Assembly: GCA_019744815.1 (NCBI GenBank)
Contig: JAIEUA010000004.1
Location: 296,276 to 360,275, forward strand
Source of the DNA: Phycisphaerales bacterium
Lineage (GTDB): Bacteria; Planctomycetota; Phycisphaerae; Phycisphaerales; UBA1924
DNA: 64,000 nt
Reading direction: 5' to 3'
Part shown: piece by piece, positions 40,726-52,661 of the stretch
Numbering within the stretch: the first letter of the stretch is position 1
Layout: every line of letters begins with the position of its first letter
Translations under genes and position numbers: made by a program
Notes under the pieces: generated by a model
The model's input: only the letters and a program-made list of their open reading frames with translations
The model's database searches: none
Told to the model about the DNA's origin: nothing

Positions 40726-41973
40726 TTACTTCTTCGGGGCGTCCTTGGGATCCGTCGTGGCGGGGGCCGCGGCGTCGGACTTGGGGGCCTTGGAGCTGAT
40801 GCTCTTGATGTACGCGATGAGGCCCTGCATGCGGCGTTCATCGATCTGCGCGGTCGTGAACACCGGCATGTTGCTGGGGTAGCCTTCGTGGATCTTGGCG
40901 GTCGGGGTGTAGATCGACTCGCGGATGTAGTTCTCGTCCGCCAGAGTCGGACCTGCGTTGGTCGGAACGGTGTTGCCGAAGAGATCCTTCCAGGTCGGCG
41001 CCGCGCCCTTGCTGCCGTCGACGGTGTGACACGCGACGCAGCCCTGCGACTGGTAGACCAGCTTGCCGATCTCCTCGGGGCTCTTGCCCTCGATGTTCCA
41101 CTCTTCGATCTTGGCGGCGTAGTACGCGCGGGGGACAACGCGGATGATGCCCCACATCTCCGAGTGCTGATCGCCGCAGTACTCGGCGCAGAAGATGTAG
41201 TGGTCGTTGTAGTGGACCTTCTCGCCCTGGGCGGTGGTCACGTCCTTGCCCGTCGAGTCCTTCAGAACCAGCGAGTTCTGATCCGGGCCCTTGGCCTGGA
41301 ACCAGTAGGTGGTGTAGCGGTTGGGGAAGATGTCCATCTTGATGCGGAAGTCGGGCACCCAGAAAGAATGCATGACGTCCTGGCTCACCATCTTGAACTT
41401 CACCGGCGTGTCGCCCGGCATGTAGAAGATCGGGATGGGGCGGGCGCCGGGGGTGGCGTCGCCGGCCTGGGTCTTGGCCGCGGCACCCACAACGGTGCGC
41501 TCGGGGCTGCTGGCGCCGTTGGGGTAGGTGATGGTCCAGTCCCACTTCTTGGCGGTCAGGTTCATCTCGATCGCGTCGCCGGGGGCGATCATCTTCTCGA
41601 TGTAGCCATGGAACCCGGCGAGGAACATGTACGTCAGGAAGAAGCAGGGGATGACCGTCCACGCGACTTCGAGCGCGGTGTTGTGCGACGCGCTGTACGG
41701 GGCAGCGACACCCGGGCGCCGGCGGTAGCGGATCACGAAGTACACCATCAACGCCATCAGGAACACGAACCAGGCGACCGAGATCCACCAGATGTTCATG
41801 AATATGGTGTCGCTGTGGGTCGCGTTCTCGGTGGAGCCCCAGTTGCGGAACCACCACGAGTATGTGGGTTGCGACTCTGCCGCAAGGGTGGTCGGCCCGA
41901 GAGTGTTCACAAGATTGCCGAGGGTCTCGATCACGCGATGCACTCCGAAACTCGGCGTGCGAAGGGTCCGCAC
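40726..41973 (-). CDS. ctaC: Cytochrome c oxidase subunit II with fused cytochrome c domain (caa3 type)
   Basis: 415 residues. Two N-terminal membrane helices (NIWWISVAWFVFLMALMVYFVI and WTVIPCFFLTYMFLAGFHGYI) precede a cupredoxin domain with the CuA ligands (SFWVPDFR, then CAEYCGDQHSEM around residue 261) and a C-terminal cytochrome c domain with CVACH near residue 311 and a Met ligand (NMPVFT). The fusion lets the oxidase take electrons without a soluble cytochrome c, as expected next to alternative complex III. A Pro/Ala/Lys tail ends the protein. The start is GTG at 41973; the exact N-terminus is uncertain. Confidence 0.95.
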   Translation of the reverse strand: MRTLRTPSFGVHRVIETLGNLVNTLGPTTLAAESQPTYSWWFRNWGSTENATHSDTIFMNIWWISVAWFVFLMALMVYFVIRYRRRPGVAAPYSASHNTALEVAWTVIPCFFLTYMFLAGFHGYIEKMIAPGDAIEMNLTAKKWDWTITYPNGASSPERTVVGAAAKTQAGDATPGARPIPIFYMPGDTPVKFKMVSQDVMHSFWVPDFRIKMDIFPNRYTTYWFQAKGPDQNSLVLKDSTGKDVTTAQGEKVHYNDHYIFCAEYCGDQHSEMWGIIRVVPRAYYAAKIEEWNIEGKSPEEIGKLVYQSQGCVACHTVDGSKGAAPTWKDLFGNTVPTNAGPTLADENYIRESIYTPTAKIHEGYPSNMPVFTTAQIDERRMQGLIAYIKSISSKAPKSDAAAPATTDPKDAPKK

Positions 41974-41988
41974 GCGATGGTCACTCGA

Positions 41989-42954
41989 TCAGGCCGCCAC
42001 CGGGGACGACGGGCTTGGCTTCTCCACCGGCTTGCGCTTGAGCTTCTCCCAGAGGAGCATGCCCACCACCAACCCCCCCACCGCCAAGATCGACACGATG
42101 CCGCCGATCTTCATCACCTGGATCGCCTGCAGCGTGTAGGCCCCGGCCTTGGGGTCGTACATGAAGCACCAGGCCATGATCAGCTCGCTGGCGCTCTTGG
42201 CGATCTTGCCGTCGGACGCTTCGAGCAACGCCAGCTTGGTCTGCTCGGCGAGCTTCTGGTCGTCGCCCAGGAACGGCGACAAGTACCGCGAGATGCGTCC
42301 GTCGGGGGTCAGGATCATGAACACCGACGAATGGGCGAACTCGCCGTTGGCGCTGGCCCGGTACTTGAACCCAAGGGCGTTCGCAAGCTCTCGGTTGGCG
42401 CCGGCCTCGCCGACGAAGAAGCGCCAGTTGTCGGCGATCAGGGGGTTGAAGACGCTGCGTCCGCCGGGGCCGTCGATGAGGCCGCGGGGATGCTGGGTGA
42501 GGTAATGCTCTTTGACTTCTTTGGCCCGGGCGGGTGTCTCGCTGGCGTCGAAGCTGAAGAAGGCGACCTTGTAGTCGTCGCCCACTTCGTACCCAAGTCG
42601 GCGCATCATGCCCGAGATCTTGTCCATCGTGGCGCTACAGACCACCGGGCAGTCGTAGTAGACAAGCGCGACCAGCACGGGCCGATGCTTCCCGCCGGAC
42701 TTGGTCGAGCCGTTGGCGAGATCGAAGAGGTCGCCGAGGCGGACCTGCTTGGCGTCGGAATCGGTGAAGCGAAGCTCGAAGGGGAGGAACGCGCCGATCT
42801 TCTGATCGGTCTCGAGGCCGCGGGTCATGGCCTCGGTCGCCGGGGCCGCGGGCGCGGAGGGGTCGTAGCCGCTGCGGACCTGAGCCGACAGCGGCATCGC
42901 CAGAGCGGCGACACTGATCAGCGATCCCAGAACTCGGCTCCATCCACAACGCAC
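41989..42954 (-). CDS. SCO1/SenC-family copper chaperone
   Basis: 321 residues with a signal peptide (VLGSLISVAALAMPLSAQ), a thioredoxin-like SCO domain and a C-terminal membrane helix (IGGIVSILAVGGLVVGMLLWEKL). The copper-binding CxxxC motif is in YYDCPVVCSATMDKI, and the distal His is in the HSSVF motif near residue 205. It delivers copper to the CuA site of subunit II, encoded 15 bases downstream. The C-terminal helix is a variation on the usual N-terminally anchored form. Confidence 0.92.
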   Translation of the reverse strand: MRCGWSRVLGSLISVAALAMPLSAQVRSGYDPSAPAAPATEAMTRGLETDQKIGAFLPFELRFTDSDAKQVRLGDLFDLANGSTKSGGKHRPVLVALVYYDCPVVCSATMDKISGMMRRLGYEVGDDYKVAFFSFDASETPARAKEVKEHYLTQHPRGLIDGPGGRSVFNPLIADNWRFFVGEAGANRELANALGFKYRASANGEFAHSSVFMILTPDGRISRYLSPFLGDDQKLAEQTKLALLEASDGKIAKSASELIMAWCFMYDPKAGAYTLQAIQVMKIGGIVSILAVGGLVVGMLLWEKLKRKPVEKPSPSSPVAA

Positions 42955-42978
42955 GGCTCGCTCCTTCTCGCTCGAGGA

Positions 42979-43368
42979 TTACTTGGTCGCGTACTTCTTG
43001 ACCACACGGTCGATCGCACGATCGACCGGGATGCGGACAGTCTTGGTCGCGGCATCCGCCACGCCATAGGTGCTCAGATCCCGCTCGACCTGCCCCTTCA
43101 TGGCGTTGTAAGGCTCGGCGGCACCGGTCGTTTCGATCTTGGCCTCCCGCTGCTGACGGACCGTGACGTTGAAGTACAGGATGGTCACCAGGATGAAGAT
43201 CGCGGTGAATCCCAGGACAAACACCAACACCTTCACCGTCGCCACAGGATCGATCGTGGCGGCGTGCTCGTGCTGGGGCACACCCTCGGCACCTTCGTGA
43301 TGATGCCAAGCGTCCGCGTGCCCCCCACCGCCCCCACCGCCATGATGTCCGTGATCCGAGTGCGACAT
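42979..43368 (-). CDS. Small His-rich membrane protein of the ACIII-caa3 cluster
   Basis: 129 residues. The N-terminus is extremely His/Gly-rich (MSHSDHGHHGGGGGGGHADAW, then HHHEGAEG), followed by one membrane helix (VKVLVFVLGFTAIFILVTILYF) and a basic/amphipathic tail (IPVDRAIDRVVKKYATK). No family is recognised. It lies between actF and the SCO gene, so copper handling or a small subunit of the supercomplex is plausible. ATG 43368 is chosen because GGAAGG lies about six bases upstream; the longer in-frame start has no ribosome site. Confidence 0.65.
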   Translation of the reverse strand: MSHSDHGHHGGGGGGGHADAWHHHEGAEGVPQHEHAATIDPVATVKVLVFVLGFTAIFILVTILYFNVTVRQQREAKIETTGAAEPYNAMKGQVERDLSTYGVADAATKTVRIPVDRAIDRVVKKYATK

Positions 43369-43532
43369 CTGCATCCCTTCCAGTACTGTCGCGGTTCCTG
43401 CCAGATCGGATTCATTCCCGCCTGGCCGTATCCGCGATCTTATCACTCACCGTCCGCCAAAGACCCCAACTCGACACGTAAACCGTTGTTTCCCCTGGCT
43501 TTCCTCGAACCTCAGCCCGCACCCTGTCCCAC

Positions 43533-44831
43533 TTACACGTAGTTCTTGTGTTCCAACGCCTCGGGCAGACGCGGATCCCGGATCGGGACCAGGGCCGCGG
43601 TGCCCAGCAGCCGCGTCAGAGCGAAGCCCAGCACGCCCAGCAATCCCAGGACGGCGGCGACGTCGACCCAGATGTTGGTGAAGGGGGTCAGCGCCTCCGC
43701 ACCCGGACGGGTGGTCACCATCGGGCGGACGATGAAGAACATGTCCACGAAGTGGATGAAGAGCATCCACAGCCCGACGAGGATCAGGGCGTTGGGCGAG
43801 CGCTTCACGTCGCGGAAGACCAGCACCAGGAACGGCGCGATGAAGTGGCCGAAGCAGAGGAGGTAGAAAACGCTCTCCCAGCCGTTGGACTTGCGGGCGG
43901 TGAACCAGATGGTCTCCTCGGGGATGTTGGAGTACCAGATCAGGAAGTACTGGCTGAAGGCGATGTAGGACCAGAAGACCGTGAAGCTGAACATCAGCTT
44001 GCCCAGGTCGTGGAAGTGCTCGCTGGTGACAAGGCCCTGCAGGCGACCGGCCCGGAGCAGCGACGAGGCGACGAGGGCGATGGTGGCCGCCGAGCTGAAG
44101 GCGGCGCCGGCGAAGAAGTAGACGCCCCACATGGTGCTGAAGAACCGGAAGTCCATCGACATCAAGAGGTCGAACGAGGCGAACGCGGTGGTGAGGGCGA
44201 AGACCAGCATGCCCCAGGCGCTGGTGAAGCGGGCCTTGTTGGTCAGCCACTTGTCGCCGCTGCGGTCCTGCGCGATCGACAGGCTCTTGAGCCGGACCGA
44301 GATGAGCGTCCAGGCGAGGAAGTAGACGCCGAGGCGGATCAGGAAGAAGCCGGGGTTCAGGAAGCCGGCCTTCTTGCCCAGAAGGTAGTTGGTCTCGTAG
44401 CTGGGGTTCATCCAGGTGTAGAGCAGGCCCTTGGTGACGAGCAGGTCGGTCACCGGGACGATCGCGGCGATGATCAGCATCACCGGGGCGAGGGCGGCCA
44501 TCTGCTCCATGATGCGACGCAGGGTCACCGACCAGCCCGCGGCGGTCAGGTGCATCACCAGCGTGAAGAACATGCCGCCGAGGCAGATCGCCAGAGCGCC
44601 CATGGCGGCGAGCTGGAACGAGGCCATGGCGTGCAGCTTGCCGGCGCCGGTGAACGCGGCGCCAACGGTGGCGGCAACACCCGCGACGCCCATCAGCAGG
44701 AAGAGCATCGAGAGGCCGCCGCCGCTGCCGTTGAGGCGGACATTGCTGTCGGCCAGCAGCGGATGGTGGCTGAGATCGGACGCGTGGCCACCGGAGTGGC
44801 CGTCGTGTGCATGAACGGCGTGGGCGCTCAC
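43533..44831 (-). CDS. actF: Alternative complex III subunit ActF (NrfD-like membrane protein)
   Basis: 432 residues with about ten membrane helices, related to ActC but shorter. It resembles the quinol:cytochrome c oxidoreductase subunit with YFLAWTLISVRLKSLSIAQDRSGD, FASFDLLMSMDFRFFSTMWGVYFF and YIAFSQYFLIWYSNIPEETIWF, sequences typical of ActF/NrfD relatives. It is part of the membrane core that oxidises menaquinol. The start GTG overlaps the actE stop by four bases (GTGA), indicating translational coupling. Confidence 0.9.
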   Translation of the reverse strand: MSAHAVHAHDGHSGGHASDLSHHPLLADSNVRLNGSGGGLSMLFLLMGVAGVAATVGAAFTGAGKLHAMASFQLAAMGALAICLGGMFFTLVMHLTAAGWSVTLRRIMEQMAALAPVMLIIAAIVPVTDLLVTKGLLYTWMNPSYETNYLLGKKAGFLNPGFFLIRLGVYFLAWTLISVRLKSLSIAQDRSGDKWLTNKARFTSAWGMLVFALTTAFASFDLLMSMDFRFFSTMWGVYFFAGAAFSSAATIALVASSLLRAGRLQGLVTSEHFHDLGKLMFSFTVFWSYIAFSQYFLIWYSNIPEETIWFTARKSNGWESVFYLLCFGHFIAPFLVLVFRDVKRSPNALILVGLWMLFIHFVDMFFIVRPMVTTRPGAEALTPFTNIWVDVAAVLGLLGVLGFALTRLLGTAALVPIRDPRLPEALEHKNYV

Positions 44832-45670
44832 TTCGCACCTCCCTGTGGCGTGGCCTGTGGCGTGCCCTGCGGAGCCGCCGGAGCAGCGGGCGCCGGAGCG
44901 GCGGGGGCCGGGCTGGTGGCCTGCATCATCTTTTCCTTCAGCGCCGCCCGCTCGGTCTCCGGGATCGACGCGTCGTCCATCGGGACCGAGCGCGACTCCT
45001 GAAGCGTGCGGAAGTACGCGACGACCGCCCAGGCCTGCTTCTCGTTGAGAGCGTGGGCGTAGCCCGGCATCTTCTGCTGGCCCTGGGTGATCACGCCGTA
45101 GCGAGCGACGTGGAAGATGTAGCCGTCCTTGCCGGTGTACTGGGCGGCGTCCTTGTACTTGGCGTCGTGGAAGTTGGGCAGGCCGTAGCTCCAGGCCTGA
45201 CCGACCATGCCCTTGCCCACGCCGTCGTAGCCGTGGCAGGCGGAGCAGTAGATGTTGAACTTGGTCTGGCCGAGCTTGATGAGATCGGCGGTGACTTCGA
45301 TGGGGATGCGATCGATGTAGCGGGGTGTGCCGTCGGCGTTGACGCCGTTGGTGCCGCTGAACTCGGCTTCACCCTCACGCAGGAAGGCCACGCGCTGCTC
45401 GGCCCAGGGCTTGTTCCACGCCTCGTCGCTGACGGCGCTGGTGCGGCCGAAGGCCACGGCGTTCGCCGGAGTCGGACGCATGGTCCGCTTGTCGGCGAAG
45501 AAGGTGGAGCCGGTCTGCGGCTTCCACTTCGGGCTGTCGTCCATGTTCGGGAAGAACTGGCGCGGCGGGGCATCGCTGCGATCGCCCCGGCAGCCCGAGA
45601 GCACGCCAACCGAGCCCGCGAGAACCGCGAGCATCGCCAGCGTGGAAGTTGTGTTGTTCGTGGCCTTCAT
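44828..45670 (-). CDS. actE: Alternative complex III subunit ActE (mono-heme cytochrome c lipoprotein)
   Basis: 280 residues. A lipoprotein signal peptide with the lipobox VLSGC is followed by FFPNMDDSPKWKPQ, a conserved ActE segment, one heme-binding CSACH motif (IYCSACHGYDGVGKGMVG) and a Met ligand candidate in QQKMPGYAHAL. An Ala/Pro-rich tail follows. It passes electrons from the multiheme ActA/FeS subunits to the caa3 oxidase. ATG 45670 is chosen because the signal peptide starts there. Confidence 0.92.
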   Translation of the reverse strand: MKATNNTTSTLAMLAVLAGSVGVLSGCRGDRSDAPPRQFFPNMDDSPKWKPQTGSTFFADKRTMRPTPANAVAFGRTSAVSDEAWNKPWAEQRVAFLREGEAEFSGTNGVNADGTPRYIDRIPIEVTADLIKLGQTKFNIYCSACHGYDGVGKGMVGQAWSYGLPNFHDAKYKDAAQYTGKDGYIFHVARYGVITQGQQKMPGYAHALNEKQAWAVVAYFRTLQESRSVPMDDASIPETERAALKEKMMQATSPAPAAPAPAAPAAPQGTPQATPQGGAK

Positions 45671-45728
45671 GTTCGTTCTCAAATGAACCTTTGCCCGGTC
45701 TTTCCTCGTGCCTCGCGTGCCGCGACGC

Positions 45729-46298
45729 TCAATCGCCTTCCACCAGATCGATGTGCTTGCCGCCCAGTCGCTCGAGCATCGAGCGGGTCTGGTCGGGATC
45801 AAACTTGTCGTCGCCGCTCTCGATGCAGATCGCGAACGCGTCGTCGCTGACGGCGAGGAAGCGCTCCTTCTTCAGCAGCGGGTGGTGGTGCCTCGGCAGT
45901 CCGTTCAACGCGAGCATGCCGATCAGCGTGGCGAACGCGGTGAACAGCACGCCGAGCTCGAACGTGATCGGGACGAAAGGCTCCCACGGGGCGTAGGGCT
46001 TGCCCTGCACCACGATGGGGTAGTCCACGCCGCTCATCCACCACTGCATCAGAATCGCGCCCAGCACGCCCGCGCCCGCGGCGGCCGCGGAGATGAGGGG
46101 CAGGACGGTGCGCTTCTGGCCCATCGCCTCGTCGATCCCGTGGATCGGGAACGGGGCGTAGACGTCCCACTTGGTGTAGCCGGCGTCGCGGACTTTCTCC
46201 GCGGCGTGGTACACGTCGGCGGGCGTCGCGAACTCGGCGATCACGCCGTACACCGGCTCGCCGCTCTCAGTCACATAGACCTTGCGGTTCTTTGCCAT
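45729..46298 (-). CDS. actD: Alternative complex III subunit ActD (DUF3341)
   Basis: 189 residues of the DUF3341 family with two membrane helices (VLPLISAAAAGAGVLGAILMQWW and FELGVLFTAFATLIGMLALNGL). It contains the family segments YGVIAEFATPADVYHAAEKVRDAGY, FPIHGIDEAMG and LPRHHHPL. It is a structural subunit of ACIII between ActC and ActE. It lies four bases after actC. Confidence 0.92.
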   Translation of the reverse strand: MAKNRKVYVTESGEPVYGVIAEFATPADVYHAAEKVRDAGYTKWDVYAPFPIHGIDEAMGQKRTVLPLISAAAAGAGVLGAILMQWWMSGVDYPIVVQGKPYAPWEPFVPITFELGVLFTAFATLIGMLALNGLPRHHHPLLKKERFLAVSDDAFAICIESGDDKFDPDQTRSMLERLGGKHIDLVEGD

Positions 46299-46301
46299 GG
46301 C

Positions 46302-47872
<1,571 letters not shown>

Positions 47873-47876
<4 letters not shown>

Positions 47877-50800
47877 GCAAGACCTCCGCCAATCGCCGAA
47901 CCTGCGGACAAACCGGCCGCCGAAGAGAGGACGCCGAGGCTGAGGGCATAGCCCTTGTCCTCACGCTTGCGCCGCTCGTCGAAGAACGCGTGTTCCTTGT
48001 TGCCTTCGTTGCCGCCGCCATGACCATCGCCGCCACCGTGGCTGCCGCCGTCGTGGAACGGGTGATCCCACGCCGCACGACGGTGCTCGTTGGTGACGAG
48101 CGCCGGGTTGGGGTTGCTCACCTTCAAGAGGTGGCTGGTGCGGGGACGGGTGTTCAGGTAGCCGAGCAACAGGTACGAGCGACGGCTGAGGCGTGCCGCG
48201 TGCACGCGGCTGCCCTTGCGGGTGCCGCCCGCGTCCTTGTACTCGTTGGTCGCGTCGAGGATGTCGCCGAAGATGATCGAATCGCTGGGGCAGGCCTGCT
48301 GGCACGCGCTCTGGACGAAGCCATCGGGCACGTAGCTGAGATTCTGCAGACGGGTCTCGATCTTGGCGGCGTTGGTGCGCTGGATGCAGTACGAGCACTT
48401 CTCCATCACGCCGCGCATGCGGACCGTGACGTCGGGGTTCTTCTGCATCGAGCTGATCTCGTCGAGCTTCTGGCGAAGCCGCGGCGGGATGAGGTTGGGG
48501 TTGATCTTGTTGTGCTTGCCCGAGCCGGAGATGCCGCCGCGATCGGGGACGATGGACTCGATGAGCTCCTTGCCCACGTAGTCGCCGTTGAACTTGTGCA
48601 GGCCGTACTCGAAGAAGTTGTAGCGACGGACCTTGTAGGGGCAGTTGTTGGCGCAGTACCGCGTGCCGATGCAGCGGTTGTACACCATGTAGTTGTGGCC
48701 CTCGTTGCCGTGGACGGTGGCGTTCACCGGACACACGACCTCGCACGGAGCGTTCTCGCAGTGCACGCACGCGACGGGCTGGTGGAAGATGTACTCGGGC
48801 TCGTTGTAATTGAGGCCGCTCGCGTCCTTGTGATTGAAGTAATCACCCGCGAAGTAGCGGTCGACGCGGATCCAGTGCATCTCGCGGCCCTTGGCCACTT
48901 CCTTCTTGCCGACGACCGGGATGTTGTTCTCGGCCTGGCAGGCGATCGTGCAGGCGCCGCAGCCGGTGCAGGTGGAGAGATCGATCGTCATGCCCCACTG
49001 CGGTCCGATCGCGAAGTTCGGCGGCTGGGCCGTCTTCGAGTTCAGCTTGTGCCCGCGGGACGGGATCTTGTTGTAGTTCGGGTCGTTGGGATTCAGGTCC
49101 GCCGCGGAGCGGTTGTACGGGTTGTCGTAGCTGGAGATGTTCGGCGGCGTGTGGCTGAGCTCGCCGAGCTTCTCGGCGAACTTCATCGCGCCTCCGGTGA
49201 GGCCCGCGTAGATCTCGTCGTTGTCGACCGCCGACTCGCCGGCGAACTTCTTGTACGCGGGCAGATCCACCGCACGCACGATCGCGGTGCGGCCCTCGAG
49301 GCTCCAGTGGTTCTGGGTGCTGGCGATCGGGTGGTAGTCCGGCGTCGCGGTCACCTTCACGGCGCTGAGCACGGTGCCCGATTCGCCGCGGAGCCCGCCG
49401 ATGTCGAAGCCGACCTCATCGCTGGCCAGCCCGCCGTTGCTGCGGCCGTAACCGGTCGTGAGGATGACGACGCCGTCGGCGACGCCGGGGAGGATCCAGC
49501 AGGCGCACTTGACCTTGCGGCCGTTGAACTCGAACTCCGCGACGCGGCCCGCGGGGTACTTCTCCTTCGTGTACATCGTCTCCGGGTCTTCGAGCGTCGC
49601 GCTCGCCGGGAGCAGGCCGAGGTCGGCCGCGGTCTTCGGGCTGAGCAGCGCGGGGTTGTCCCACGTGACGCTCGTGCCGAACTGCGGGAGTTCCTGCAGC
49701 CAGGTGATGTTCGCGAAGCGGCCGTCGTGCATCCAGCCGGCACGGATCACGGCCTCGAGCTGGCCCGCGGGGGCGGCGTCGAGCTTGATGTCCTTGGCGG
49801 CGGCGGCGACCGACGCGAGGTTCACCTTAGGAGTCGCGCCCGCGCCGGTGCTGCCGGCGACGAGCCCGTCGTGCAGCGCACGCTTCCAGGCTTTGTCGAA
49901 ATCGGCGTCGCTCTTGGAGCCGAGCTTGGCCTTCCAGGTCGAGCGGACCAGCTCGAAGCCGTCGCGAGCGGTGCCGTCCTCGCGGAGGTCGCCGGCGACA
50001 AACGCGAGCAACTCGATTTCGCTCATCGGGGCCTGACCGGTGGGATTCCCGGCCTCGTCGATGGCGGCGTAGAGCGGAGCGATCATCGGCTGGATCGGCG
50101 AGATCGTGCCGTCCACCGCGACCGTGTCGCCCCAGGATTCGAGGTAGTGGGCGCCGTTGAGCGCCCAGGTCGCGATCGCGGCGGTCTCGCTCTGCTCGAC
50201 CGTCAGCGCGATCGAGCCTTCGAGCTTGGCGAACGCGTCGGCGAAGGCCTTGGCGTCAGGGGCGTCGTACGCGGGGTTGGTCCCGACGCAGATCACCGTG
50301 TCGTACTTGCCGGCCTTCAGGTCGGCCGTCAGCGTCGCCATCGCGGCGCGGCTGTCGGACGCGAGTTCGTCGCTCATCGGGGCGAACTTCACCAGCGTCG
50401 TCGCCAACGCCTGGTTGATCGCGTGAACCGCGGCGTGCACGCCCGAGGGGAGGTGCTCGCCAGCGACCACGATCGTCGCGCCCTTCTTGGCGCCGTCCAT
50501 CAGGTCCTTGGCGCACTCCTCGATGAACTTGCGCTCGCTGTCGCTGATGGTCGCGCTCGGCAGAGCCGCCACCACAGCGTCGGCGCCGGCGCCGAGCTTG
50601 GGCAGCATGAACTTCGCCAGTTCGCACGCGAGACCGACAACCTTGCTGGGCGTCACACGCAGACGGTGATCGGCCTGGCCACCGGTGAGCGAGAGGCCGC
50701 TCTCGATGACGTAGAGGCGGCTCATGTCCGCGGTCGTCGGGTCTTCGACGCGGCGGGTGCTCGCGAAGTCTCGGGCGTGCACCAGGCCGCGAGGCTCGGC

Positions 50801-51685
50801 GTTTGTGTCCAGGAAGTTGCGATCGAACGAGAGAACAACCTTCGCCTTCGAGAAGTCGATCAGATCGTGCATCGGGGCGCCGAACGCGGCCTTGCTGCCG
50901 TTGGCGGCGTGCACGGTCTCGGTCGAGTCGTACGCGACCCACGTGGCCTTGGGCCACTTCTTCAGGAGCGAAGCCTTGATCGCGTCGCGGGTCGGGCTCG
51001 ATTTCTTGTCGACAATGATCGCGAGGCCAGCGCCCTGCGACTTGTCGAACTTGGAGAAGTTGTCCTTGCCCCACTTCACGAAGTCGTCCCAGGTCGCGAT
51101 CACCCGCTCGCCGGCACCGTTGTTCCGCTTGCGGTTGAAATAGACCGGGGCCTTCAAGCGGTCCGGGTCGTACAGGCTGAGCACGCTGGCCTGGGCCCAA
51201 ACGCTGCTCTTGCCGCGGTTGATCGGGTGGAGGGGGTTGCCCTCGATTTTGGTGGGGCGGCCTTCGTGGGTCTCGACCAGCACGCCCTCGACACCGCCGC
51301 GGGGCAGCGGGAGGCTCGTCGCGTAGAACAGCGGCTTGCCGGGGATGACGTCCTCGGGCGGCGTCGCGGAGTACGGCAGGATCTTGTGGTCCGGACGGCG
51401 GCAGCCCGGCAGCGTCGCCGCGCCGGCGAGCGCGACCGAAGCGCCCATCACCTTCATGAACGTGCGGCGAGAACCGGTGAACAGATCGGTGATGCCGGCG
51501 GGGAACTCACGCTCGAGGAAGTCGCGGAACTGGGGCGTGTCCTCGATCTCCTCGTTGCTGCGCCAGGCCACCTTGCCGCTGACCGCGGACAGCAGGCTGC
51601 GCCGCTCTCGCGCCAGCTCGTTCTTGCTCGGCTTGTGCTTGGGCCCCTCATGGACGGTTGACGGGCACTGGTCGGCCTTGCTCAT
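47873..51685 (-). CDS. actB: Alternative complex III subunit ActB (molybdopterin-oxidoreductase-like plus FeS domain)
   Basis: 1270 residues. A Tat-type signal ([19 protein letters not shown], Arg73-Arg74) ends in a lipobox-like TLPGC. A long molybdopterin-oxidoreductase-like domain follows; in ACIII it carries no molybdenum cofactor. From about residue 900 comes an NrfC-like ferredoxin domain with [41 protein letters not shown] and CQQACPSDS, enough for several FeS clusters. It conducts electrons between ActC and the heme subunits. Start ATG with GAGGAA upstream. The last codons may derive from a repeat. Confidence 0.95.
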
Positions 51686-51760
51686 TCCGGGTTCCTCGTC
51701 TGCTTCAGGTCGTCTTCCACGACCGCTGGGAGTCTGGCGTTTGGCTGTTCGCTGGGATGA

Positions 51761-52444
51761 CTAGTAGTGGCACGCGCCGCAGCCCTGAGGCGGCTGACGC
51801 TCCAGCGAGATCTTGATCTGCTCGGCGTTGGCCCCGGTGCCGCCGGCGGCGCGGGCCTTGAGGTGGTTCTCCACCCACACGAGCTGCGTCACCTTGTCCT
51901 TGGGAACCAGGCTCGCCTCGGGGTTGCGGTGGCAGTCCAGGCACCAGCTCATCGAGAGCGAGTGAGCCTCGTAGACGATCGGCATCGCGGTGATCTGCCC
52001 GTGGCAGGAATAGCAGGAGACGCCGGCCGCGACGTGGATGTGGTGCGGGAAGTTGCGGACATAGTCCGGCAGCTTGTGCACGCGCCGCCATTCGATCGAC
52101 TCGTTCTTGGCGTACGCCTCACGCACGAAACCGACCCGCTGGGTCTGCCACGCGGCGAGGCGAGTCTCGGCGTGGCAGCCGTAACACGTCGCCACGTTGG
52201 GGATGTTGGCCTCGGGCGACTGCTCCACCTTGGTGTGGCAGTAGCGACAGTCCATGCCCAGCTTGCCAGCGTGGATCTGATGGCTGAAGCCGGTGCTCGG
52301 CTGGGTCGGCATGTAACCGACCTGCCAGAACTTCGGGGTCGCGTAGTACCAGAATCCCGCAACCGCGGTGGAAAGACCGCCGACGGCGACCACGGCCGCG
52401 ATCGTCGGGAACGCGTTAAATGACTTCGGAAACAGGACCGACAC
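51761..52444 (-). CDS. actA: Alternative complex III subunit ActA (pentaheme cytochrome c)
   Basis: 227 residues with an N-terminal membrane anchor (TIAAVVAVGGLSTAVAGFWYYATP) and five CxxCH heme motifs: CRYCH, CYGCH, CYSCH, CLDCH and CGACH. The protein matches the five-heme ActA. It is the first gene of the cluster, so the promoter for the whole 15-kb unit should lie upstream, in 52445-52756. The GTG start is supported by GGGAGG about eight bases upstream. It faces the periplasm. Confidence 0.95.
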   Translation of the reverse strand: MSVLFPKSFNAFPTIAAVVAVGGLSTAVAGFWYYATPKFWQVGYMPTQPSTGFSHQIHAGKLGMDCRYCHTKVEQSPEANIPNVATCYGCHAETRLAAWQTQRVGFVREAYAKNESIEWRRVHKLPDYVRNFPHHIHVAAGVSCYSCHGQITAMPIVYEAHSLSMSWCLDCHRNPEASLVPKDKVTQLVWVENHLKARAAGGTGANAEQIKISLERQPPQGCGACHY

Positions 52445-52642
52445 GTGTGTCCTCCCTGCCGCTCAAGACAGTTATCCGGCCGTTGTTTGCAACACAAACG
52501 CAAAGGCCTACACCCGAACCGACCGTTCCAGAACCCCGCCAGGCCGATTGCGTAGAATCGGCCAGACGACGCCTTTTCCGGTAAGACAGAAATTTCTTCC
52601 CTCCGACAGCAAGGGTCAAGCCGAACAGACACGGAAATCAAA

Positions 52643-52661
52643 ATTGAGATCGAGTCTCAAT
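52643..52661. promoter_or_regulatory. Perfect 7-base inverted repeat, candidate operator
   Basis: ATTGAGA-TCGAG-TCTCAAT, the only long AT-rich palindrome in the respiratory divergent region. It overlaps the predicted -35 of ctaA, so a bound protein would block that promoter. The regulator is unknown. Confidence 0.5.

Noticed and set aside
40696..43542. 948-codon plus-strand open frame opposite the oxidase genes
   Set aside because: Antisense shadow; the oxidase subunits carry copper and heme ligands.
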